Assembly (NCBI RefSeq): GCF_036697405.1
Contig: NZ_JBAHWA010000011.1
Span: 35,662-99,661, forward strand
Length of the DNA stretch: 64,000 nucleotides
Reading direction: 5' to 3'
From: Lysobacter sp036697405
GTDB taxonomy: Bacteria > Pseudomonadota > Gammaproteobacteria > Xanthomonadales > Xanthomonadaceae
The notes under the pieces were generated by a model. That model searched no databases and had not been told where the DNA came from. It worked only from the letters and a program-made list of their open reading frames with translations. Of the stretch, positions 34,290 through 43,947 are shown piece by piece; positions within the stretch are counted from its first letter, which is position 1, and each line of letters begins with the position of its first letter. Made by a program: the position numbers and the translations under genes.

Positions 34290-35126
34290 ATGACCGCACT
34301 GCACGCCTTGCTCGATACCCTGGAACGGGATCAGGCCCTGCTCGCGCCGCAGGCGCTGCGCGAGCGCTCGCAGGCCCTGGACGGCCTGGAGCGCGCTCTG
34401 GACCTGGAGGGCGGCGACGAGGGGCAGCGCAGGCGCGCAGAGGCCTTGCGTGGCCGGCTGGAAGCGCTGGACCGCGCGCTCTGCCAGCGCCTGCGCGAGG
34501 ACCTGCGCCGCGGCGACGGCGCCGCGCTCACGGCCTGGGCCGAACGCCAGCTAGACGGCGCCGCCGGCGGCGGCGAGCATTACGATCACCTCGACGAACT
34601 CGTGAGCGGCGTGCTGCGCCTGCCCGCGCCCAGCGACGACATCGCCGCGCTGGACGAGGACATGGTCTTCTATCAGCCGACGCCGGCGCGGCACGTATTC
34701 GATCTGCTGCGCCGCTTGCCCTTGCGCGCGGACGACGTGCTGGCCGATCTGGGCGCCGGCCTCGGCCACGTGCCGCTGCTGGTCGCGGCCTGCACGCGGG
34801 CGCGCGCCCACGGCGTCGAGATCGAGCCGGCCTACGTCGCCAGCGCGCGCGCTTGCGCCGCCGAGCTGGGGCTGGCGCGCGCGACCTTCGAATGCGCGGA
34901 TGCGCGCGCGGCCGAGCTGGGCGAGGCCACCGTCTTCTACCTGTACACGCCGTTCAGCGGCGCGATCCTGCGCCAGGTGCTGGACGCGCTGGCCTCGCAG
35001 GCGCGGCGGCGCAGTATCCGGGTCTGCACGCTGGGGCCGTGCACCGCGGTCGTCGCCGACGAATCCTGGCTGGCTGCGCCAGCGCCGTGGCGCACCGATC
35101 GCGTGGCTATATTCCACAGCCGATGA
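34290..35126 (+). CDS. SAM-dependent methyltransferase-like protein
   Basis: 278 residues. The C-terminal half has a Rossmann SAM-binding motif I, DVLADLGAGLGHVPLL, followed by HGVEIEPAYVASA (motif post-I) and FECADARAAELG. The N-terminal 120 residues are helical, charged and Leu-rich and may dimerise. ATG 34290 was chosen because upstream sequence in the open frame is antisense to the AraC gene. The substrate is unknown. Confidence 0.75.
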   Translation: MTALHALLDTLERDQALLAPQALRERSQALDGLERALDLEGGDEGQRRRAEALRGRLEALDRALCQRLREDLRRGDGAALTAWAERQLDGAAGGGEHYDHLDELVSGVLRLPAPSDDIAALDEDMVFYQPTPARHVFDLLRRLPLRADDVLADLGAGLGHVPLLVAACTRARAHGVEIEPAYVASARACAAELGLARATFECADARAAELGEATVFYLYTPFSGAILRQVLDALASQARRRSIRVCTLGPCTAVVADESWLAAPAPWRTDRVAIFHSR

Positions 35127-35226
35127 GCTCGCTCCGTACCGGTTCGTCGCATCGTGCGGGATCGGTTAAGTCTGCACCGGGGGCGGCGTCGTAGCCTGCC
35201 GGCTCCATGGACGATGGAGTGCGGTC

Positions 35227-35541
35227 ATGCATAAGTTGAGCTTGGGATTCGCCTTGGCGCTGGCGCTGTCGACGCCGGCCTGGGCCAGCGATTCGGTCGC
35301 CTTCGGCAATCGGGTCATCGTGATCGGCGACGGGGTGGGGCAGGTCCAGCAGGTGGCCGGCGCGCCCAGCCGGGTCAAGAAGATCGAGAACAAGCACGGC
35401 GCCGAGATCGGCGAGCGTTTCGAGTACTACCGCGACGGCAAGACCACCCTGATCACGATCAAGGACGGCAAGGTCGCGGCGATCGAGGAGGTTTACGGTG
35501 TGGCGCCGGTCGGCGACTCCGTCATCCGGGCATCGGACTAA
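35227..35541 (+). CDS. Small secreted protein, DUF2845-like
   Basis: 104 residues. A signal peptide (SLGFALALALSTPAWA) precedes a short domain: RVIVIGDGVGQVQQVAGAPSRVKKIENK...FEYYRDGKTTLITIKDGKVAAIEE. The GD-x-x-G-x-V...G-x-P and later TLITIKDGKV strands resemble DUF2845/BamE-like small beta-sheet periplasmic proteins. ATG 35227 has GGAG 7 nt upstream. The function is unknown. Confidence 0.75.
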   Translation: MHKLSLGFALALALSTPAWASDSVAFGNRVIVIGDGVGQVQQVAGAPSRVKKIENKHGAEIGERFEYYRDGKTTLITIKDGKVAAIEEVYGVAPVGDSVIRASD

Positions 35542-35635
35542 GCTGCCGACGCGCCGCGTGCCGGGCCCGGCACCTTTGCGCGCGGCCGCGCCGGGCGCCT
35601 AGAATGCCCGGCCCGCGTTGCCGGGCGGCGCGAAC

Positions 35636-35721
35636 GCGAAAGTGGCGGAATTGGTAGACGCACTGGATTTAGGTTCCAGCGGGTAACCCCCGTGCGGGTT
35701 CGAGTCCCGCCTTTCGCACCA
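35636..35721 (+). tRNA. tRNA-Leu(UAG)
   Basis: 86-nt class II tRNA: acceptor GCGAAAG/CTTTCGC, anticodon loop TTTAGGT giving UAG, long variable arm (CGGGTAACCCCCG), encoded CCA. Confidence 0.95.
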
Positions 35722-35755
35722 GCCCCGGCGCCGGCCTGAAGGAGCGCCCACGCGC

Positions 35756-36385
35756 ATGCCCGACCTGTTCGCCCCCGCCGACGGCTTCGAACTCCTGGCG
35801 ATGGAGGGCGCCGACGTGGCGCGGCTGCCGCGCCTGGACCTGGGCCGGCCCGACCATGAGGTGCTGGCCGAACTGATCGCGCAGGTGCCCTGGCGCGCCG
35901 AGCGCATCGTGGTGTTCGGCCGCGAGGTGGCGCAGCCGCGGCTGAGCGCCTGGTACGGAGACGCCGGGGCCGCCTACACCTATTCCGGCCTGCACCTGCG
36001 GCCGCGCCCGTGGACGCCGCTGCTGGCCGAGCTGAAACGGCGGGTGGAGCGCGCCAGCGGGGCCGAATTCAACAGCGTCCTGCTCAATTACTACCGCGAC
36101 CACCGCGACGGCATGGGCTTCCACGCCGACGACGAGCCCGAGCTGGGCCCGCGCCCCACCATCGCCTCGCTGAGCCTGGGCGAGCGCCGGGTGTTCGTGA
36201 TGAAGCGCCGCAGCGTGCGCGGCGCGGCCCCCGGCGCCACGCCCCCGGTGCGCATTCCCCTGGATTCCGGCAGCCTGCTGCTGATGCGCGGGGAGACCCA
36301 GCGCCACTGGCTGCACGGGATCGCCAAGCTGGCCCGGCCCTGCGGGCCGCGGGTGAACCTGACCTTCCGTCGCATCCTGTGCTGA
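35756..36385 (+). CDS. AlkB-like 2-oxoglutarate/Fe(II)-dependent dioxygenase
   Basis: 209 residues. The iron-binding motif is HADDE (His122-x-Asp124) with a distal His in HWLHGI, and a 2-oxoglutarate-binding Arg in NLTFRR near the end. NSVLLNYYRDHRDGMGFHADDEPELG is typical of the AlkB family that repairs alkylated nucleic-acid bases by oxidative demethylation. ATG 35756 follows the tRNA-Leu closely. No other adaptive-response gene is adjacent. Confidence 0.9.
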   Translation: MPDLFAPADGFELLAMEGADVARLPRLDLGRPDHEVLAELIAQVPWRAERIVVFGREVAQPRLSAWYGDAGAAYTYSGLHLRPRPWTPLLAELKRRVERASGAEFNSVLLNYYRDHRDGMGFHADDEPELGPRPTIASLSLGERRVFVMKRRSVRGAAPGATPPVRIPLDSGSLLLMRGETQRHWLHGIAKLARPCGPRVNLTFRRILC

Positions 36386-36549
36386 GCCGGCGCCGGGCCG
36401 CCGCGAACGGGCCGCCGGACGCCCGGCTGGCAGCGCGGGCCGTAATCGGCGAAACTAGCAAGTTCCGCTGGAGGGCGCTGGCCCGGCCGGCGGTCGGACA
36501 GGTCTTCAACATCGTGCCGCGACGGGCCGTCGCGGTAGCAGGAGTGGAT

Positions 36550-37848
36550 ATGCAAGTTTCGGTCGAATCGCTGGGTAATCTGGAACGCCGTCTGACCTTC
36601 AGTCTCCCGGCGGATCGCCTCGAGAGCCAGGTCGGCGGCCGCCTGCGCGAAATCGCGCGTGGCGCCAAGATCAAGGGCTTCCGTCCCGGCAAGGTGCCGG
36701 CCAAGGTGATCGAGCAGCGTTTCGGCGAGCAGGTCCGCGCCGAAGTGCTCGACGGCCTGCTGCGCGAAGGGTTCAGCAACGCGGTGCGCCAGGAGTCGCT
36801 GCAGCTCGCCGGCAACCCGATGATCGAGCCGGCGGCCGCCGAGGGCGGCGAGCTGGCCTACGTCGCCACCTTCGAAGTGGTGCCGGACTTCGGCGACATC
36901 GACGTCGCCAAGCTGAACGTGGTGCGCCATACCGCCGAGGTCCAGGACGCCGACATCGAGGCGATGATCGAGAACCTGCGCCTGCAGCGCCGCACCTGGA
37001 ACCCGATCGAACGCGCAGCCGCCAGCGGCGACGCGGTCGAGATCGAGACCTGGTCGCAGATCGGCGACGAGCGCCTGCCCGCCGAGGGCGTGGAGCGCGG
37101 CGCGACCGTGATCGGTTCCAATGCCATGTTCCCGGCCATCGAGGAAGCGCTGGTCGGCCTCAAGACCGGCGACGAGAAGGTCGCCCAGATCGAATTCCCG
37201 ACCGACTGGCGCGTGCCGCAGTTCGCCGGCCGCACGGTCGAGGTCCACCTCAAGGCCACCGCGGTCTCCGAGCCGGTGCTGCCGGAGGTCGATGCGGCCT
37301 TCATCAAGAGCTTCGGCATCAAGAGCGGCGACGCCGAACAGTTCCGCGCCGACATCCGCAGCAACCTGGAGCGCGAGCTCAAGGGCGCGCTGATGACCCG
37401 CCTGCGCCGCGAAGTGGGCGAGCAGCTGATCGCCGCCTACCAGCACGTCGAAATGCCGCCGAAGCTGGTCGAGGGCGAGGCCCGCGACATGGCCCGCCAG
37501 ACCGTCGAGCAGGCGCGCCGCCAGGGCCGCAACATCGAGGCCCCGGCCGACGCCCACCTGAGCTTCATGGACAGCGCCCGCAAGCGCGTGCTGGTCGGCC
37601 TGCTGGTCGGCGAGATCGCGCGCCGCAACCAGCTGACCCTGGACTCGCGCCGCCTCAACGAGACCCTGAAGCTGATCGCCTCGACCTACGAGGAACCGCA
37701 GCAGGTGATCGAGCTTTACCGCAACGACCCGCAGCTGATGAACAGCCTGCAGGGCCGGGTGATGGAAGAGCAGGTGATCGACTGGATCGCCGAGCGCGCC
37801 CAGCACACCGAGCAGCCGCTTTCGTTCAGCGAAGCGATCCGCCAGTAA
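36550..37848 (+). CDS. tig: Trigger factor (ribosome-associated chaperone)
   Basis: 432 residues. The ribosome-docking motif GFRPGKVP is near residue 43. A central FKBP-type peptidyl-prolyl isomerase region follows (about 150-240), then a long helical C-terminal chaperone domain. ATG 36550 has AGGAG 5 nt upstream; an open frame extends further up but is not coding. It heads the tig-clpP-clpX-lon-hupB-ppiD block of protein folding and degradation genes. Confidence 0.95.
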   Translation: MQVSVESLGNLERRLTFSLPADRLESQVGGRLREIARGAKIKGFRPGKVPAKVIEQRFGEQVRAEVLDGLLREGFSNAVRQESLQLAGNPMIEPAAAEGGELAYVATFEVVPDFGDIDVAKLNVVRHTAEVQDADIEAMIENLRLQRRTWNPIERAAASGDAVEIETWSQIGDERLPAEGVERGATVIGSNAMFPAIEEALVGLKTGDEKVAQIEFPTDWRVPQFAGRTVEVHLKATAVSEPVLPEVDAAFIKSFGIKSGDAEQFRADIRSNLERELKGALMTRLRREVGEQLIAAYQHVEMPPKLVEGEARDMARQTVEQARRQGRNIEAPADAHLSFMDSARKRVLVGLLVGEIARRNQLTLDSRRLNETLKLIASTYEEPQQVIELYRNDPQLMNSLQGRVMEEQVIDWIAERAQHTEQPLSFSEAIRQ

Positions 37849-37888
37849 GCGTCCGGGACGATCCCGCAGGAAGCGAACGCGCCAGGCC

Positions 37889-37912
37889 GGCGTCCCGAAC
37901 TGCGGGACGCCC
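37889..37912 (+). other. Strong hairpin between tig and clpP
   Basis: GGCGTCCCG-AACTG-CGGGACGCC forms a 9-bp perfect stem. There is no T-run, so it is not a classical terminator; it may attenuate read-through from tig. Its right arm abuts the clpP promoter-like site. Confidence 0.6.
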
Positions 37913-37940
37913 TTGCGTAGAGGACCGGCAGGCCCCAAGT
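37912..37940 (+). promoter_or_regulatory. Heat-shock (sigma-32-like) promoter upstream of clpP
   Basis: CTTGCGT (37912-37918), 14 bases, then CCCCAAGT (37933-37940). The sigma-32 consensus is CTTGAAA-N13-15-CCCCAT. It lies about 75 bp before the clpP start. Confidence 0.55.
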
Positions 37941-38015
37941 TGGCCTTACCCGGGAACCTTCGGCGCCGCCGAAGGCTCTGCAAAGCATTCAACGTCAGCC
38001 ATAGGTGCCGTCGAG

Positions 38016-38642
38016 ATGGACAACCGAATCCAAGCCCTGAACCTCGTGCCGATGGTGGTCGAACAGACCAGCCGCGGCGAGCGCGCGTACGACATCTATT
38101 CGCGTCTGCTCAAGGAGCGGGTGATCTTCCTGGTCGGCGGCGTCGACGATCATGTCGCCAACGTCATCGTCGCCCAGATGCTGTTCCTCGAGGCCGAGAA
38201 CCCCGAGAAGGACATCAGCTTCTACATCAACTCGCCGGGCGGCGTGGTCACCGCGGGCATGGCGATCTACGACACCATGCAGTACATCAAGCCCGACGTG
38301 AGCACGATCTGCATCGGCCAGGCCGCCAGCATGGGCGCGCTGCTGCTGGCCGCCGGCGCCAAGGGCAAGCGCTACGCGCTGCCGAACTCGCGGGTGATGA
38401 TCCACCAGCCCTCCGGCGGTTCGCAGGGCCAGGCCACCGACATCGAGATCCAGGCGCGCGAGATCCTGACCCTGCGCCAGCGCCTGAACGAGGTCCTGGC
38501 CAAGCACACCGGCCAGCCGATCGAGACGATCGCGCGCGACACCGAGCGCGACAACTTCAAGAGCGCCGAGGCCGCGCGCGAGTACGGCCTGGTCGACCAG
38601 GTCCTCGAGCGCCGTCCGGAAGACTCGATCCAGGCCGCCTGA
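38016..38642 (+). CDS. clpP: ATP-dependent Clp protease proteolytic subunit
   Basis: 208-residue serine protease forming the ClpP barrel. The catalytic triad is Ser105 (QAASMGA), His130 (VMIHQP) and Asp179 (TERDNF). The N-terminal LVPMVVEQTSRGERAYDIYSRLL loop contacts ClpX. ATG 38016. It lies between tig and clpX in the standard order. A heat-shock-like promoter lies upstream, consistent with its known role in protein quality control. Confidence 0.97.
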   Translation: MDNRIQALNLVPMVVEQTSRGERAYDIYSRLLKERVIFLVGGVDDHVANVIVAQMLFLEAENPEKDISFYINSPGGVVTAGMAIYDTMQYIKPDVSTICIGQAASMGALLLAAGAKGKRYALPNSRVMIHQPSGGSQGQATDIEIQAREILTLRQRLNEVLAKHTGQPIETIARDTERDNFKSAEAAREYGLVDQVLERRPEDSIQAA

Positions 38643-38826
38643 GGCCGGGCACGGGTCCGCGCAAGCCGTTGATCGATCACCTGTTTTCGGCGAGTAACCG
38701 ACATGGCGACCGGCCCGGGGACGGGCCGGAGCGCTGTGTTATCCTCGGGCCGACAGCGCACCACGTAACTCCGGATGCGGCCCGAGCGGGCGCACTCCGA
38801 GAACACCGCACCATTTGGGCAAAAGC

Positions 38827-40119
38827 ATGAGCGACGATCGACAGGGACGCAGCACCGGCGATAGCAGCAAGATTCTCTATTGCTCGTTCTGCGGCAAAAG
38901 CCAGCACGAGGTCCGCAAGCTGATCGCGGGCCCGAGCGTGTTCATCTGCGATGAGTGCGTCGAGCTCTGCAACGACATCATCCGCGAGGAACTCGAGGAG
39001 AAGGCGCAGTCGGCGCGCAGCCACCTGCCCAAGCCGCGCGAGATCCTCGAGGTGCTGGACCAGTACGTGATCGGCCAGCAGCGCGCCAAGCGCACGCTCG
39101 CGGTGGCCGTGTACAACCATTACAAGCGCATCGAAAGCCGTCAGAAGAACGACGACGTCGAGCTCGCCAAGTCCAACATCCTGCTGGTGGGCCCGACCGG
39201 TTCGGGCAAGACCCTGCTGGCCGAGACCCTGGCGCGCCTGCTCAACGTGCCGTTCACGATCGCCGACGCGACCACGCTGACCGAAGCCGGCTACGTCGGC
39301 GAGGACGTGGAAAACATCATCCAGAAGCTGCTGCAGAAGTGCGACTACGACGTCGAGAAGGCGCAGCAGGGCATCGTCTACATCGACGAAATCGACAAGA
39401 TCTCGCGCAAGAGCGACAACCCCTCGATCACCCGCGACGTGTCGGGCGAAGGCGTGCAGCAGGCCCTGCTGAAGCTGATCGAAGGCACCGTCGCCAGCGT
39501 GCCGCCGCAGGGCGGCCGCAAGCACCCGCAGCAGGAGTTCCTGCAGGTCGACACCCGCAACATCCTGTTCGTGGTCGGCGGCGCGTTCGCGGGCCTGGAC
39601 AAGATCATCCAGCAGCGCAGCACCGAGGCCGGCGGCATCGGCTTCGGCGCCAAGGTCAAGAGCAGCGAGCGCAAGGTCGAGGTCGGCAAGATCCTGGCCG
39701 AGGTCGAACCCGAGGATCTGATCAAGTTCGGCCTGATCCCCGAGTTCGTCGGCCGCCTGCCGGTGGTCGCGACCCTGGAAGAGCTGGACGAGCAGGCCCT
39801 GGTCACCATCCTGACCGAGCCCAAGAACGCGATCACCAAGCAGTTCAAGAAGCTGTTCGAGATGGAGAACGTCGAGCTGGAGTTCCGCGCCGACGCCCTT
39901 ACCGCGATCGCGCGCAAGGCGCTCAAGCGCAAGACCGGCGCGCGCGGCCTGCGCACCATCGTCGAGTCGGTGCTGCTGGACACCATGTACGAGCTGCCCT
40001 CGCTGGAGAACGTCAGCAAGGTGGTCGTGGACGAGTCGGTGATCGACCACAAGTCCGAGCCCTATCTGATCTACCAGACCCCGCCGGCCGCCGCGCCCAA
40101 GGTCGCCGCCGCGGACTGA
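38827..40119 (+). CDS. clpX: ATP-dependent Clp protease ATP-binding subunit ClpX
   Basis: 430-residue AAA+ unfoldase. The N-terminal zinc-binding domain has Cys19, Cys22, Cys41 and Cys44 (YCSFCGKS...ICDECVELC). Walker A GPTGSGKT is at residues 122-129 and Walker B is IVYIDEIDK. The ClpP-contact loop carries IGF in GGIGFGAK. ATG 38827 was chosen over an in-frame ATG at 38815, which adds only MGKS. It follows clpP by 184 bp, so it may have its own promoter. Confidence 0.97.
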   Translation: MSDDRQGRSTGDSSKILYCSFCGKSQHEVRKLIAGPSVFICDECVELCNDIIREELEEKAQSARSHLPKPREILEVLDQYVIGQQRAKRTLAVAVYNHYKRIESRQKNDDVELAKSNILLVGPTGSGKTLLAETLARLLNVPFTIADATTLTEAGYVGEDVENIIQKLLQKCDYDVEKAQQGIVYIDEIDKISRKSDNPSITRDVSGEGVQQALLKLIEGTVASVPPQGGRKHPQQEFLQVDTRNILFVVGGAFAGLDKIIQQRSTEAGGIGFGAKVKSSERKVEVGKILAEVEPEDLIKFGLIPEFVGRLPVVATLEELDEQALVTILTEPKNAITKQFKKLFEMENVELEFRADALTAIARKALKRKTGARGLRTIVESVLLDTMYELPSLENVSKVVVDESVIDHKSEPYLIYQTPPAAAPKVAAAD

Positions 40120-40222
40120 ACGCGGCCCCGGCGGCGCTCCTGAGAGGGCGCCGCATATCGGCTGTAACCGGCTGATTCCATGGTGTTTTTCCTGCACGGC
40201 CCGGGCTGCGAAGCGCGGGCCG

Positions 40223-40251
40223 CTTGCATCCTATGGCGCAGGCCCCCATAA
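40223..40251 (+). promoter_or_regulatory. Heat-shock (sigma-32-like) promoter upstream of lon
   Basis: CTTGCAT (40223-40229), 14 bases, CCCCATAA (40244-40251). This is a close match to the sigma-32 consensus. It lies about 120 bp before the lon start. Confidence 0.65.
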
Positions 40252-40367
40252 CCGTCGCAAGGGGCTGCATCGCCCGCGATCCCGGTCCGGTACGCCGTAG
40301 ACGGCGTCCGGTTTTGCCTACCGGATTTCCAGTATTTTTTTCAGTGTTTTCTCCCCCCGGAGCTGTC

Positions 40368-42800
<2,433 letters not shown>

Positions 42801-42864
42801 CGGATTCCGTTGGTCGGAAAGCGATCGAATCGGCTGGAAGGCCCGTCGTTATTAGCTTTCAGGC

Positions 42865-42893
42865 TTGCACCCCCAAAATGCCGCTGGTATAAC
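42865..42893 (+). promoter_or_regulatory. Sigma-70 promoter for hupB
   Basis: TTGCAC (42865-42870), exactly 17 bases, TATAAC (42888-42893). It lies about 130 bp before hupB, which fits a long leader. Confidence 0.65.
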
Positions 42894-43023
42894 GACCGCA
42901 ACCGCACGAAAGCTGCCAAAAGACGCAGTAGCGCGCGGCAAACTCGATCGGCGTGGCCCGCTCGCGCAGCGCGCCACGCCGATTCTCAGAACACGCGGTA
43001 ACACCGCACAGGGAGTCCAAAGA

Positions 43024-43296
43024 ATGAACAAGGGTGAATTCATCAGCGCCGTCGCCGATGCTGCCGAGCTGTCCAAGACCGACGCGGCCAACGCCGTCGA
43101 CGCCGTTATCGGCGTGATCACCAAGGCGCTGAAGAAGGGCGACACCGTCACGCTGGTGGGCTTCGGTACGTTCCAGGTCCGCAAGCGCGCCGCGCGCCAG
43201 GGCCGCAACCCGAAGACCGGCGCCACCATCAAGATCAAGGCCTCGAAGAACCCGGCGTTCAAGGCTGGCAAGGCGCTGAAGGATGCTGTAAACTAA
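43024..43296 (+). CDS. hupB: DNA-binding protein HU
   Basis: 90-residue histone-like protein. The N-terminal helices MNKGEFISAVADAAELSKTDA are followed by the HU signature GFGTFQVRKRAARQGRNPKTG at residues 46-66. ATG 43024 has GGGAG upstream. It has a clear own promoter after lon and is followed at once by tRNA-Val, so it may be co-transcribed with the tRNAs. Confidence 0.96.
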   Translation: MNKGEFISAVADAAELSKTDAANAVDAVIGVITKALKKGDTVTLVGFGTFQVRKRAARQGRNPKTGATIKIKASKNPAFKAGKALKDAVN

Positions 43297-43307
43297 GCGA
43301 CTCGCTC

Positions 43308-43382
43308 GGGTGCTTAGCTCAGCGGTAGAGCGTCTCCTTTACACGGAGAGGGTCGGGGGTTCGAAACCCTCAGCACCCACCA
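43308..43382 (+). tRNA. tRNA-Val(UAC)
   Basis: 75-nt cloverleaf, acceptor GGGTGCT/AGCACCC, anticodon loop TTTACAC giving UAC, encoded CCA. It begins 12 bp after the hupB stop. Confidence 0.95.
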
Positions 43383-43462
43383 GATCAAACTGGCCCTACT
43401 GCTAAGCCGCCCGCCGGAAACGGCAGTGCCGCGAGGCAAAGAGCCAAGAGTTTCAAAAGTGC

Positions 43463-43539
43463 GGAGTGGTAGTTCAGTCGGTTAGAATGCTGGCCTGTCA
43501 CGCCGGAGGTCGCGGGTTCGAGTCCCGTCCACTCCGCCA
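43463..43539 (+). tRNA. tRNA-Asp(GUC), copy 1
   Basis: Acceptor GGAGTGG/CCACTCC, anticodon loop CTGTCAC giving GUC, encoded CCA. Identical to the copy at 43664. Confidence 0.95.
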
Positions 43540-43544
43540 GTTTC

Positions 43545-43577
43545 GCCAAAGGCGCCGGCAACGGCGCCTTTGTTTTA
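43545..43577 (+). terminator. Terminator after tRNA-Asp copy 1
   Basis: AAAGGCGCCG-GCAA-CGGCGCCTTT followed by GTTTTAT. Confidence 0.8.
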
Positions 43578-43663
43578 TAAGTGAGAGCCCTCGATTTTGT
43601 TGCATAGCGGTAGAATCGCCGGGCCGGGGTTTAAACCCAGTTTCAAACCCAGTTTCAAACAGC

Positions 43664-43740
43664 GGAGTGGTAGTTCAGTCGGTTAGAATGCTGGCCTGTC
43701 ACGCCGGAGGTCGCGGGTTCGAGTCCCGTCCACTCCGCCA
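43664..43740 (+). tRNA. tRNA-Asp(GUC), copy 2
   Basis: Sequence identical to the first tRNA-Asp, 201 bp downstream. The spacer holds short direct repeats (CCCAGTTTCAAA twice), and each copy has its own related terminator, so the whole tRNA-plus-terminator unit was duplicated. Confidence 0.95.
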
Positions 43741-43746
43741 GTTTTG

Positions 43747-43778
43747 CCGAAGGCGCCGGAAACGGCGCCTTCTTTTTT
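43747..43778 (+). terminator. Terminator after tRNA-Asp copy 2
   Basis: GAAGGCGCCG-GAAA-CGGCGCCTTC followed by TTTTTT. It resembles the first tRNA-Asp terminator. Confidence 0.8.
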
Positions 43779-43947
43779 GCCCGCGTTCCGGGATCGGGCC
43801 CGGCAGCCGGGGCCCGGGCCCGGTTTCTCCGGCGCCGTTCGCGGTTTCGCCCCGGCCGGGAGCGCCGGCCCCGCCAGGGGCGCCCGGCCCGCGCGCCCGC
43901 CCCCAAGCGCGCTAAACTGTCCGGCTTACGACCTACGCGACCCGGAT

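Noticed and set aside
35599..35907. Minus-strand frame over tRNA-Leu
   Set aside because: Contains the antisense tRNA translation RRDSNPHGGYPLEPKS; not a gene.
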